Origin: Styela clava
Lineage: Eukaryota; Chordata; Ascidiacea; Stolidobranchia; Styelidae
Length of the DNA: 64,000 nt
Direction: 5' to 3'
Assembly: GCF_964204865.1 (NCBI RefSeq)
Contig: NC_135251.1
Location: 6,200,001 to 6,264,000, forward strand
Within the stretch, counting starts at the first letter, position 1. Every line of letters starts with the position of its first letter. Position numbers and translations under genes: made by a program. This document shows positions 23,501 through 33,980 of this stretch, one piece after another. The notes beneath the pieces were generated by a model. That model had not been told where the DNA came from, did not search any database, and saw only the letters and a program-made list of their open reading frames with translations.

Positions 23501-24371
23501 TCAATGGATAGGATAGGATTTACATATTTATCCCGGGGGAGAGGAAAGCCGATAAGACGGCTTATCCATATGACGAACCACGGCCTCTCGTCCGGTTACC
23601 AGTCCAGGTCGAATATGGGATTAGTTAGTTATTTGTTTTCGGAAGCATGGACTTGATGGGGGAGGAAGCTGTAACCGACCAGGGGTTACGTGAACCACCC
23701 TACGGCAGCGAGGAGTCCAGAAATTCTCTCGCACATGATCATCCCCGCATGGGATTCAAACCCACGAAGGGTAATCAGAGATGCTGTGGCGAGCGAATTC
23801 CTAACGCTTAGCATGATGCGCCACACCAACGAGCCAATGGTTCCCAAAATGTGGCCCCCGGGCCAATTACGATCCGTGTAACGATTTAATAAAGCCCGCC
23901 GAACATAAGTGAAATAGATTAACCCTTGGTTTTTTTTGTTCTAGATACCGCCAATTGTTACGTCATTATCACAGTTTAAGCACTTGTATACTCGTAACAA
24001 TTCAATTATACTGGTTACGACCCCTTCGCAGGCGTTCCATTCTCCTATTTCCCAAATATTCTTCCTCTTCTAATTTTGGTCCCCGGCCAGTCAACTTTGG
24101 GAACCACTGAAATAACTGGACGAAAGGCTGGGACTCAGCTGGGACTTTTCAAACAATTTTATCAGCTTTTTTCTCCATCATACTGATTACTATGAAATTC
24201 CTGATCTTACTTCTATTTTTTCAGTTACAAGATGAAGACGTTCAAATCGTTGTTTCACCAGGAACTTACAGTATCTCTGCAGCAACGCTAGGTGGCGATA
24301 CAGTGTCACAACAAACTCATGTTATTAAAGTAGGGAAAGGGGAAACAGCCGCGATAGATTTTACAATTTAG
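20541..24371 (+). CDS. AKIP1: A-kinase interacting protein 1 (AKIP1/BCA3)
   Basis: Four exons: 20541-20675, 22085-22165, 22768-22872 and 24225-24371, all phase 0 with GT/AG junctions, giving 155 residues (human 210). Exon 1 (TLRRTTGQAYITLQRARQRE) aligns with the human N-terminal basic helix (SLQRSARLALEVLERAKRR). Exon 2 holds SVEDAYTTVMQSL and exon 3 starts RYYRSTP and ends in a basic TEKRRRNP. Exon 4 is the most conserved part: SPGTYSIS...QQTHVIKV, matching human YPGTYSVT...KKTHVVAV near the C-terminus. In mammals AKIP1 binds the PKA catalytic subunit and modulates its nuclear entry and NF-kB signalling; conservation of that role is inferred. The first ATG after an A-run (aaaaaaATGAATG) was chosen; a second in-frame ATG is not present nearby. 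Introns carry SINEs and MITEs. Confidence 0.85.
20797..21122 (-). mobile_element. tRNA-derived SINE, copy S3 (AKIP1 intron 1)
   Basis: Nearly full length, read on the minus strand: tRNA-like head 'agcagtttggcggtgtggc' and degraded B box 'acaggttcgaatgctg', then the body ending in 'cccgagataaatatg' and a short AT tail. It is in antisense orientation to AKIP1. Confidence 0.8.
21286..21599. mobile_element. hAT MITE in AKIP1 intron 1
   Basis: Left end CAGGGCTACTCAACTGGCGG, right end 'agttgagtagccctg'. Left flank GTCTAGAT matches GTCTAGAC found after the adjacent element at 21984, suggesting both elements entered at one target site. Confidence 0.75.
21607..21984. mobile_element. hAT MITE of the 'GTCGGCAAC' family, adjacent copy
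   Basis: Right end 'gttgccgacccctg' followed by GTCTAGAC; left end 'caggccggatccgg'. It is the inverted relative of the element at 38138-38588 ('ggccggattatattactc' and 'gcaagtcattggcgggtc' are shared). Confidence 0.7.
22549..22692 (-). mobile_element. SINE, copy S4 (head part)
   Basis: tRNA-like head with B box on minus ('caggttcgaataccg') and a tail-less body cut after 'ctcctcgtcatg'. It lies in AKIP1 intron 2, 75 bp before exon 3. Confidence 0.75.
22938..23363 (+). mobile_element. Family A MITE, copy A4, split by an insertion
   Basis: The left part (22938-23004, GGCGTTCCAGAAGTATGTGT...catcaagttttg) and right part (about 23217-23363, 'aaagggactgaagcctatgg...ctaccggagtacc') are the two halves of one family A element. 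The gap holds a SINE piece (23005-23141) and a short GC-rich piece with 'cgcttcccaaactaggggcc'. The SINE is therefore younger than this A copy. Confidence 0.8.
23005..23141 (-). mobile_element. SINE, copy S5, inserted in a family A MITE
   Basis: Minus-strand reading: an extension 'ctatagaatggaaataaact', then 'tgcgtgggttcgcaggttcg' with a good B box (GGTTCGAATCC). The same extension occurs at 17157, so this is a SINE subtype and not random flank. Confidence 0.75.
23508..23834 (-). mobile_element. SINE, copy S6, near full length
   Basis: Minus strand from the head 'tggctcgttggtgtggcgca' through an altered B box ('gggtttgaatccc') to the tail 'cccgggataaatatgtaaat'. It abuts a hAT MITE at 23835. 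Best-preserved S copy, together with 46275-46597. Confidence 0.8.
23835..24109. mobile_element. hAT MITE, 'TGGTTCCCAAA' type, before AKIP1 exon 4
   Basis: Left end CAATGGTTCCCAAAATGTGG with 'cccccgggcca'; right end 'ggtccccggcc...tttgggaaccactg'. The ends are clear inverted copies. No target duplication was seen. Confidence 0.7.
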
Positions 24372-25010
24372 TTTTGTCTTGGGAGATGGTAAATGTCCGG
24401 TGGCCTTCTTTGCCGCAATTGTTCCACTTATGTTAGGGTTGCTATTCTGTTAATACCACGTCACTCGTTTCACCACACACGTCCATGCTTTTGAAAACAA
24501 ATAACTGGCTAATAATACCAAAAAATACGACTTGGACCGTTAACCGTACGAGAGGGCGGCGTTTGCCATATCATCTTCACAACACCTTTCCCTTCACCAG
24601 TCTATCGAATTGTGGTGCGTGCCAAAATCGACTAAATTTAATGACAAAATTCATCCGCGTGTCGAACAAAATTGTCGAGAGCTCTCTCAGTTGTGACGTC
24701 ATTATACACTTTTTTGTAGCTACGGATTGTTAACAAACAACTATGAATGAGCGAGTTTCATCAGATAAGAGTCTTGAAATTATTGTGAAGGAGAATTGTG
24801 GTAGTGTTTTTAGTGTTTCTCGATTCTAGATAGCTCCCCTGGCACTGGTCTTTCGCATACCGCACGTCCGGATCACCCAGAACTCGACATATTATTTTGA
24901 AAAGGGAACGGCGTCCTATAGGCTAACTTTACATAAGATAAACAAGGTAATGGAAATTTGTGGTGGGGCGATACCAGGATATTACCAACATGGAAAATTT
25001 GGTAATCCCA
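24372..25010. other. AKIP1 downstream region with repeat fragments
   Basis: 24476-24560 is a degraded SINE body. 24616-24795 is a copy, nearly identical over about 180 bp, of the interior of the hAT MITE at 28324-28618 ('gtgccaaaatcgactaaatt' to 'attattgtgaaggagaat') but without its ends. No gene seen. Confidence 0.55.
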
Positions 25011-25224
25011 TAGTATGTAAACCAACATGGTGGACACTGGAACGTAGTATGTGTACCAGGTTAGGGTTAGGCCATAATTACTACCGGAGTCACTTGGCTA
25101 GCCCCCGAACTCATAATAGAACTAAAATAAGGAAAATCTGAATAATATTATGGCCTAACCCTAACCTGGTACACATACTATGTTCTGGTGTCCGCCATCT
25201 TGGTTCACATACTCCGGAAATACC
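25011..25224. mobile_element. Family B palindromic MITE, copy B1
   Basis: Near-palindrome of about 214 bp. The left arm has 'tagtatgtgtaccagg' then TTAGGGTTAGG; the right arm has CCTAACCCTAACC then 'tggtacacatacta' and 'ccgccatcttggttcacata'. The loop is 'ggagtcacttggctagcccc'. Confidence 0.75.
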
Positions 25225-25790
25225 GAAAATTTTGTGAGTAACTGACTAACATGGGTGGTGTTTAAGTTGTTTTTTTTCAGTGTAAAACTGATATTAGGGC
25301 AGTGGATATATATTACTACAGGTCTGTTTTCTTTTTTGTGTGTATGATTTTAATATTCTTACCTAGAACTGTGAATTGTGCCATATTGTTGCTATATTGC
25401 TGAAATATATTCTATGCCTATAATCTCGTTTACAGTTTTTGTCTCTAGCGGTAGAGAGAAATATTATAAACATTTTTGAGGTTATCCAAAACATAGGGAA
25501 GATTCAATATGGCTTATCCTACTGTTATGACGAACGGAGAACTGTGGAATCGTGATTTATTTAATCATAGTCGTTTTTTCTCAGTCTGACTCGAAGTTCT
25601 GAATTCCCTGCAGTCGAAATCTCGAGACTTTTCATGATCATAAACGGAATTTTATACATACAGTCGAGAAACAATTCACTAGGCGTGCCTGTTAAGGAAG
25701 AAGGCGCGTAATCGCCGATGATGTCTTCGATATCAAAATATTTTATTTGAGTCAAAATTTTTCCTAACAGTGAGAATGTAAACTTTCGTT

Positions 25791-25901
25791 GGTACTTCCG
25801 AAGTGTGTGTACGAGGTTAGGGTTTGAGCATAATTTTGTTTCGCTTTTCCCTATTTTAGTTCTATTAAGAGTTCGGGGACTATCTGTGTTAGCCAAGTGA
25901 A
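25791..25901 (-). mobile_element. Family A MITE, copy A5 (half)
   Basis: 'ggtacttccgaagtgtgtgt' through 'ggggactatctgtgttagcc' is the telomere-motif half of family A. The other half is missing. Confidence 0.65.
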
Positions 25902-26568
25902 AAGCCTATTTTATGTTATTTTAGAATAGTATTCACTCCTTTTAGTAATCCTAATAGTAACCTCGAATCAAACGTGAGTAACGATGAGCGCAATTAAATT
26001 ATTAAAAGACACTTTAAATTCTCGCATTGGTCATGGATTGAATATTTTACGCAACAGAATTCTCGTTATCCGTTTTTATTTAATTGCGAAGAATGTTGCG
26101 CGGAAATTTTCGATTCAATTTCCCCCCTTAAGAATCCTGGCTGCGCTCCTGCTTATAAATAATTGCTTTTTTGAACAGTTACTAAATTAGCCAAGTCAGT
26201 ATTTTGAAAAGTAATCGAATAGTCGCGGAGCCCTGGGTCTCCGTCCGGAGCACTTGGTTTATGGTTTATACTACCGCCCTGTGTGCAACTCCGAGTAATA
26301 GGTACGTATGCACTCCTCAATGTTGGGGAGACTAGACTAAACGTGTCTATGACGTAATTTTTCGACGACGTAGTCAGATGAAGGGTCGGAATTACATATG
26401 CATAAATTGTTGAGCCACGCCTATCAGAGGTACCCGTGGTACTACACCAGACCCGACGGTTATTACGCCAGTGAGACTTTACGTTTAAGGACTTCACCTA
26501 TACCACCGTATACCATATCCCAATCCCAATACAGAAACTTGCATTTTCAAAAACAGTAATCACGACAT
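25902..26568. other. Intergenic region between AKIP1 and the secreted gene
   Basis: No gene recognised. 'tctcgttatccgttttta' at about 26061 resembles part of the MITE at 20032-20300, and 'aatcctggctgcgctcctgc' (26135) is a repeat-end phrase also seen at 22490. Confidence 0.35.
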
Positions 26569-26574
26569 TTTATT
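26569..26574 (-). terminator. Poly(A) signal AATAAA for the secreted gene
   Basis: TTTATT on plus (AATAAA on minus), about 145 bases after the stop codon at 26719. It is the first canonical signal downstream, so it is the likely 3' end of the minus-strand gene. Confidence 0.45.
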
Positions 26575-26718
26575 GCAAAAAGTCGGGCACAAGTAACTTT
26601 CTATCATTCAAAATATTACAATAAATATTTGATTGGATAAATAAATATTGTTTGTGACAAAACAAATATGAGGCTTACTTATATGACATCATAATAAATA
26701 ATAACACATTAACTTTGT

Positions 26719-29700
26719 TTACGCATAATTACTTCCAAGATCGTTGTATTCTGTGTCGTCGCCGCCGTGATAAATGTTACTTGAGTCTCCCAAACCACTC
26801 AATAAACTCAATATAGGGTTTCCCCCTCCAAATAATCCCATCATTGGATTGGTTAACATGCTGAGGATACCGCTTTTACCATCTTCGTCGTCGGAACCGC
26901 CGCCCAAAAGACTGCTGAATGGGTTTTTGTCTCCGAGAAGTTGGAACATTGGGTTGGTCATCATTCTAAAGACAAAATGGAACATTTGTAAAGATATGGA
27001 ATCATTAAAGTAATATATATATACAATAATTTAATAGGTTTCAACATATTTATCGTAACTGTCAATTTTAAACTCCTTTTGGAAAATTGTTATTGAAAAA
27101 TCATCGTTGCAATTATCAGAGGTTAATTATTGTAGATTACATATCATCTTTCGGAACATAGTTCTCGATTTCAAACTATTTAAGGAAACAATTTTTATAC
27201 CGATGTCACCTAATTTGCTTATTCCTTCCTATCCTATTTTCGGGTGGTCCCCACTTTTTAAAATCAAATTTTGAATATGCGACTATATGATTTTGCACGT
27301 AACCAAAATGATGTCATATTTTATAAGATAAAAGTCTACCAACTTTGAATAATTGGTAGATGATGTGCTTCTCAACTACTTACCCATTTATAGTTACATT
27401 TTCATTATACGACATAACCAAAATACGTTTATCTACACAAAGTTTCCAAATCCAGGTATTATCGTGTTTCTCCGAAACTAAGACAAGGTCTTATTTCAAT
27501 TTTCTTTCGAAAAAAAAAACACCGGGGCTTATATTTTGAGAATGCCTTTTGCTGTTTATTCATCAAAAACAAAATTACAAAGTATAGAAATACGAGATTC
27601 CCAAATATACAAAATATGAAAACCGATATCCATTTACTTATAAATACCGAGTTTTTACTTTAAAAAAAAAACGCTAAACATGGATTATTTAAAAATGATC
27701 CCCCGGAATTCCCTGCAAGTCATTAGATTCATAAAATTAAATGAAGGTTTCATTTAACTGAATTTTCGCGCTATCGACTACGTCTTATTTCAAATGGAGG
27801 GTTTATACTAAAATCTTTATTTAAATTCAGGCAAGGTCTTGGTTTCACGGAGAAGCACGGTTTTCCTAATTTAGGGTATTCTAATTAGTATAATAACTAC
27901 GCGCATGATATATATTGTACTTACGATAAAATTCCGCCACCGTTTCCTCCTTGCATTCTGTAAATGATAAAAGATTTATTAGCACAAGGCAACGTTTTCC
28001 AACCCGGTAGCAATTTAACCGTTTTGGGGGCGGAATTTGGTTTTGTATTTGCTGTATTATTACTAACATTCTCAATAGTTTTCGATTGTTACTATAATAT
28101 TTATTTATGAGCACATAATAAAATACTTAAACTGTATAAAAACGGGAACGCGACTAACGCATAATACAAACAAAGAATCTATTAAATGTTGAAAAATAAA
28201 GTAGTTTCAGTCATATCATTGGTATCTTGCTGATTTCCAAGCCCAAAATTAACGCATGTTTCGGTTCGACTCTAGGATTATCAGGCATATTTAGATAAAA
28301 ATAGTGAAAGCTAAGTTTTAGACCAGAGACTGGCAACCTTTTTTGGCTCGCGTGCCAAAATCGACTAAATTTAATGACAAAATTCATCCGCGTGTCGAAC
28401 AAAATTGTCGAGAGCTCACTCAGTTTGTGACGTCATTATACACTTTTTTGTAGCTACGGATTGTTAACAAACAACTATGAATAAGCGAGTTTCATCAGAT
28501 AAGAGTCTTGAAATTATTGTGAAGGAGAATGATCTCGTTTCTGAAGCCTCACTCGCTTGCCGAATAAATGGGCTCGCGTGCCAAGTTCGGCACGCGTGTC
28601 AGGGGTTGCCGACCCCTGTTCTAGACCAAGGGTTATGCAACATATTTTGTCGGTGGGCCCCATAATCAACTTCAGTCATCTAGCTGGACCAAAAAAAAAG
28701 TTTCCTTTGTACACAAAAAATTACAGTAACGTCAGCGGGCAAAAACGAAGAAAGATTTAACGCAGTGGCAAGAACAAAAAAACATTATGCTTTTTTACCC
28801 ATGTTAAACGCTTTTTGCATCATAAACTTTTGGATTAGGATTTTATGCTTGGTGGGAAAAACCTGATTGTTGACGAGGACCCATCCTTGAAGGGTCGGGT
28901 TGTGGCCCGCGGGCCGCCTGTTGCATACCCCCGTTCTACATACAAGTCAAAATGGCTACGTAACCTTGGATATTTGAAAACTAATAATATAGATAACTCA
29001 CCCTCCGAGAAGATGTTGATATCTGAAGTAAAAATATAGACGGTTAGTATATTTTCGAATTTTAGTTGCGTAAGGTAGGTTGCACGTCATTTTTCTATAC
29101 ATTCTTAAACGTTTCTGTATAAATTACCAAACGAGTTTAGCATTTTATTGAATTCTAGTTTTGAATTTTAAAAATTCAAAGAGGGATATGAAAATTTTTT
29201 ATCAATTACAAAAGGCTTCACATCATTATATCTATACCTCCATATCGCTTTCCTGTATTGAAAGATTAGTATTATTAGACCAAATGAACCGTGTCATTAA
29301 AGTTATTTGCGTATATTTAGAGTTAAACCATCAATTTAATTAAATACTCAGATAGAGAACAATTGCTGATAATGGGTAAGACGTTTGGTTGTCCCTAATG
29401 TGGCTTAGGGTTCTAGGCAGGGACGTAAGCAGAACTTTTCAAAACAAGGGGATAAAAACTTTCTAACGGGGCCGGAAATTGGGTTGCCAAGAGCCCTGGA
29501 GATCTAAAAATTGTTTAATCTACAAAAGATTCAATATTACTCGGATAACAAACAAAAAATTTATAACATTTACTTACTTTATAATGTCTTTGAAGTCCAT
29601 GCCGCCAGCTCCGCCACCCATGAGTCTAAACAAGGAAAAAAATTATTATATTGATGAGTTAAGCAATATTTTTGGGACGTCAATAATATTGCCACTTATA

Positions 29701-32348
29701 TGACGACTTGTCGCGTCGCTTATATTACCTCACTTAATGTTTTTATTAAAAAAAATCAAAGAAACAAGAACGTTTTTAAGTGCCGTTTATTCTACTTACT
29801 TTTTCATCAACATGAATTTGTAGATGTTGAAACGAGGGCTTGGAGATGGGTAATATGGACGTCCTGCAAAATAAACATAGAATGTATTAGAACTACATTC
29901 ACAAAAGCAACAATACTCACAAAAAATAAAATGTGTTTTGCTAAGTCGACACGATGAAAGAAGGATAAATCAAGATATGCGGATCCAAACATTTTTTGGT
30001 ACTCCCGTAGTATGTGCAACAAGATGGCGGACACCGGAACGTGGTATATTTATCAGGTTAGGTTAGGCCTTAATTTTAGGTAAAAATACTATGGGAGTTA
30101 TCTAACTAGTCTCCGATCTTGTAATAAAACTGAAATAAGGAAAATTGGAATAAAATTAGGGACTGACCCTGACCTGATACGCATGCTATATGTTCAGGTG
30201 TCCGCCATCTTGTTGCACTACTACGGGAGCGCTCTTTTTTTTTAAATAGCCAATTAACTTTAGTCAATAATTCCACTGTATTATTGTTGAAAAAGACCAT
30301 TTTTTTCGAATTTGCTCGACAAACAATTTTTACATTTTCACTAGTTAAATATCAAAGTATCTAGCAGAAAACTTGTATAGAGCATTTATGAGAGTCATAA
30401 ACGTATAAATACACTTATTTGTATATTTTTAACCATTTTTAAAATATAAAGATTTCAATATAAAAATACCTTGTGGTCCCTGTGGTGGTCCTTGGTGAAT
30501 TGGCGACACCTTGTGTCCGGGATGGGGTGGTTGCTGTCCGAAACCTGGCCCAGGTGTCAAAGGCTTCAGCACTGGTGGCATGGGTTTGTGAACTGGTGGC
30601 ATCGGCTTGTGGACTGGTGGCATAGGCTTGTGAACTGGTGGCATTGGCTTGTATACTGGTGGCATAGGCTTTTGCACTAAAAAATGAATTTATTGATTAA
30701 TATTAGATTACATGGGAAAATTTCAAGTTTTTAAGACTTTACAAGCGAATATACACATTAAAAAAATACTTTCTAAGAGCTACCACTTTTTTTTTCACTT
30801 TTGTGCATGGATTGTTTGAACATAATGGTATTTGTAATTTACCAATATAAAGAACACTATAAATAGCACTGGAATGATAAACAGGAGGTCATGAGTGCTA
30901 AAAGCGTTCGCAAGGAGACCACGAGCAACAAAATGTTGGAAACTACTGATCCAGAACGAATAACTGGTAACATATTTCCAAGTGAGAACTGAAACATAAG
31001 TTTCTTTAAGACTAGATTTAATCTTGCCAGACTTATTTTGTATATTTACATTTTCTGTATTCTGGATATTTACGTTCCATTCACGTAAGTCGATAAGACG
31101 GCCTAATATTCTTGTGTTTATATCAGCTTCACGTCCCCCGAAAAATTACCCCCAACCGTTTGAGAACCATTGCTCCATATGATTAAGCCGTATTATCGAC
31201 TTCTCTCTCCTCAGAATAAATATGAAAATCCAATCCTATTTTAGAAAATAAAAGATCAGTACCCTTGTTGCAATTTTCGTCATGGATGCTCCATTTATTA
31301 TGCGCCACGCATTTAATTTCGTATTTTGTGACTCCGTCGTTGCAAAGAAGGAATACTGAGTTTCCTTTTTTGACTTTTTCTACTCCATAGTCACAGGTGA
31401 CGAGTGGCCCGGTGCCATATTGTGTCTGTTGTTGATTGTACTGGAATAATCCGTGCTTATGGTCACTGTTAGGTGGATGTGGGTCTAAAAAAAGAAAATT
31501 GATTTAGATTATTGTTGTATTTAGAATAAATTTTATTTTCTGGCGGCGATGGGTGGGCGCTGCTCGTTAACCAGTATTGGTTTTTCGCGCCTGTTTTCAC
31601 TCTGGAATGTAATTTTTGCGGTGTTTTTTTCTCATTTATACAAAGTAAATTTTTAGTGAGGTGGAAACATGAAATACTAATTACTGAGGGCTTAGTAGGT
31701 ATATTGTTATACTTTACTATGTTGGAATTGCGAGATCTGGTGCCCGCTAAATTTTTTAAGCAAGCCGAACAAAAAGATTCCGTTTATTTAATAAATGGTA
31801 GACCTCTAATCAGGGTCGTAACCCCTTCCTTTTTCAAATGTGAAAAAAGCATTTACTCATCATACATTGCAATCTTTGTTGCTTGAAACTCTTTTTAGAC
31901 TGTTTGCCTGTTTGCTGCTTTCAATTACGCAGAATTGTATGAATTATACTCAAAAATTTCAATCCAATCAAGATAGAAAAATTGACAAAAAGTACTTTTC
32001 TCCTACAAGCAGAACATAATGTACGCTAGTACAGTGATGCTGGTCTTCCAAAAGTATGTGTACCAATATGGAGGTAACTAATTTTGTTCGCCAAGTTTAC
32101 ATCAAATTGTATAAAGGGACTGAAACCTATGAGCATGGGGTATATTCACTTTGCTAACACAAACAGTCCCGAACTCTCAATAGAACTGAAATAAGGAAAA
32201 TCGGAATAAAATTATGGCCTAACCCTAACCTGGTACACATACTACGGGAGTACCATGATGCTTGCCATAAGAAAAAGATAAAATTTGACTCACCCATGAT
32301 ATGAGCTGCTGAAAGCCCGGCGAGAAGGGCAATAACGAATAACTTCAT
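26719..32348 (-). CDS. Unrecognised secreted protein: Sushi-like domain, Pro-rich heptads, Gly/Met-rich tail
   Basis: Eight minus-strand exons: 32294-32348, 31263-31484, 30470-30676, 29800-29863, 29578-29625, 29002-29022, 27925-27957 and 26719-26965. All junctions are GT/AG and phases fit (1,1,1,2,2,2,2), giving 897 nt = 298 residues plus stop. Residues 1-17 are a signal peptide (MKLFVIALLAGLSAAHIM). Residues 45-92 have four Cys (49, 66, 77, 90) with Trp83 between the last two, like a Sushi/CCP module, and its exon has the 1-1 phase usual for that domain. Residues 94-135 are heptads KPMPPVH/Y/L, then a Pro/Gly/Gln-rich stretch. Residues 183-217 come from tiny 2-2 exons (48, 21, 33 nt) rich in Gly, Met, Leu. 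The last exon repeats a TNPM-x-x-LxG motif twice and ends acidic. I recognise no orthologue. An extracellular or matrix role is inferred. Confidence 0.75.
27463..27859. mobile_element. MITE in an intron of the secreted gene, 'CGTGTTTCTCCGAAAC' ends
   Basis: Left end CGTGTTTCTCCGAAACTAAG followed by 'acaaggtctt', right end inverted CGTGCTTCTCCGTGAAACC followed by 'aagaccttgcc'. Arms of about 35 bp, whole element about 400 bp. It lies between exons 7 and 8. Confidence 0.6.
28324..28618. mobile_element. hAT MITE with 8-bp duplication (7/8)
   Basis: Starts CAGAGACTGGCAACCTTTTT, ends 'gttgccgacccctg'. Flanks TTTTAGAC and TTCTAGAC. Its interior has a near-identical partner at 24616-24795. The short reading 'DLVSEASLACRI' in it may be a relic of a transposase N-terminal region; that is a guess. 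Confidence 0.8.
28627..28933. mobile_element. hAT MITE directly after the previous one
   Basis: Starts CAAGGGTTATGCAACATATT and ends 'gttgcatacccccg'. It begins at the TTCTAGAC that ends the previous element, so one target sequence hosts two insertions. Right flank TTCTACAT matches 6 of 8. Confidence 0.7.
29998..30233. mobile_element. Family B palindromic MITE, copy B2
   Basis: GGTACTCCCGTAGTATGTGC plus 'aacaagatggcggacaccgg' on the left; 'tgtccgccatcttgttgcac' plus 'tactacgggagcgct' on the right. It sits in the intron between exons 3 and 4 of the secreted gene. The left core has 'ggttaggttaggcc', one G short of a telomere unit. Confidence 0.8.
30572..30676 (-). repeat. 21-bp coding repeats (KPMPPV-x heptads)
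   Basis: Five near-identical 21-bp units (plus strand 'ggtggcatwggcttgtgaact'), each coding for one KPMPPV-x heptad in exon 3 of the secreted gene. The 21-bp period is ideal for slippage, so the heptad number may vary between alleles. Confidence 0.8.
31181..31236 (+). mobile_element. SINE body fragment in the secreted gene
   Basis: 'atatgattaagccgtattat' and 'gaataaatatgaaaatccaa' match the tail part of the S family in plus direction. It ends just before the Sushi-like exon donor. Confidence 0.45.
32042..32254 (+). mobile_element. Family A MITE, copy A6, in the first intron of the secreted gene
   Basis: Complete copy from 'ggtcttccaaaagtatgtgt' to 'actacgggagtacc', with CCTAACCCTAACC near the right end. 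It lies 40 bp from the signal-peptide exon donor. Confidence 0.8.
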
Positions 32349-32435
32349 TCTTCTTTTTTTTTGTTTTTTTTTGAAACTTGTAGTAGAGATAAATAACTGA
32401 GTATAAGTGTGTACAGATATCAAAAAATTGTCCAA

Positions 32436-32443
32436 TATATATA
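32436..32443 (-). promoter_or_regulatory. Possible TATA box of the secreted gene
   Basis: TATATATA on the minus strand within 'gggtatatatattgg', about 88 bases upstream of the ATG at 32348. A start about 30 bases on would give a 5' leader of roughly 60 bases. Confidence 0.4.
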
Positions 32444-33766
32444 CCCGTCTTTCAGACTTTTTACGTATTTCGCGGGATGTCATTTGGTGTATTTAACAAC
32501 TTTTTAATTTTTTAATCAGAAAATCGTAGCCATAAGACGCGGGATATCCTAATTTATGATTTCAAGCGCGTCATTGAATTATGTACTCATTATTAATAAT
32601 TGCTTGAAAAAATGCTTTCTGGAAATTATGATGCTGTTAAAATAAAATAGTAAATTGACTCAACATTCATTTGTAATTCAATCAATCAATTAAATTATTT
32701 TTTGTTTAATTGTTATTTCGTTCAGGAAAAAAAATAATATGAAAGCAAAATAAATCACGAAATATTTTTTATATATTCATGTCTTTTACCGGAATGAACA
32801 GGATAACCGCGAAATGACTAGTTGGTCTACCGGTCATCGGCACATTTGGTATTTGGAGCGAAAGGAATGACTAAACGTCGTATTGAAATAATGAAATATA
32901 TATAGATCTGATGGTTTTGTTAATTCGGTTAAATATTAAATATTTTTATGTTCACTCATTCACCCACTCAACTTCCCGTGCTAAAAGTCTCAGGAAGGGG
33001 CCACGAGACATAACAATTGGGAAACCACTGTTTTATATTAATATATATATATAGTGTTTGAATATATTCAAATGCCTATTAAGTTTGCCTTCCGATATTA
33101 AACTATTAAACTCGCAACAGAAAAAAGCGACAATTTAACACAGCAATCCATGTATATTTCGTGTTCGAAATCGCGAAATCAATTCTGATTATTCTATTTA
33201 GGTTCTTGAAGAAAGATTACGTCATTAGTAAATATTAAAGCTACATTTTTAAAAACTTATCATATTTTAAATTTAATTTAGGTACATATTCACCGATAGT
33301 TTTTTTGCGGCCATGTTTTGTCCAAAATTTCAGATTGTTACCCATTACTGAACGGATCTCTTTCCATATCGCATTGGCGTGGTGATCTTTAAAATTCACA
33401 AATGTTATTTTGATAGTTAAATTCAAGTTTTCGAAAAAAAATTTTTGTCGAAGCTACTTGTTTTTATTGAAATTAACATAATTCAAACTTTTTTACAGTT
33501 TGCATTGCAGAATTAATTTTCGCGTCGCGTACATGGCGCGAATACGGACCTATAAAAAAGTAATTATGAAAAAAGACGAAAATCCAATTTATTAATAAGT
33601 GTTTTTCCAAATAGTTCGGGTTTGTGGCGATAAATATCATTGGACGTATCGCTGGCCATTTCACAGTATTGGTAAAATCTTGGAATATTCACAAATTTGA
33701 TTTTATTATGGTTATATTTCAATTTTATTTGACTAATTTCGTCAGTATACCCAAGCTACATTTTTT

Positions 33767-33980
33767 GGTACTCCCGTAGTATGTGTACCAGGTTAGGCTC
33801 AGACCATAATTCTATTTCAATTTTTCTTATTTTAGTTCTATTACGAGTTCGGGGACTGTCTGTGTTAACCAAGTGAATATACCCCCTGCCCATAGGTTTC
33901 AGGCCTTTTACACAACTTGATGTAAAATAGGTGAATAAAAGTAGTAACCTCCATATTGGTACACCTAATTCTGGAACGTC
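33767..33980 (-). mobile_element. Family A MITE, copy A7
   Basis: GGTACTCCCGTAGTATGTGT to 'cacctaattctggaacgtc', complete apart from small changes. The telomere-like core is reduced to 'ggttaggctcagacc'. Confidence 0.75.

Noticed and set aside
30471..30680. Trp-rich plus-strand ORF
   Set aside because: It is the antisense shadow of the KPMPPV heptad exon of the secreted gene.
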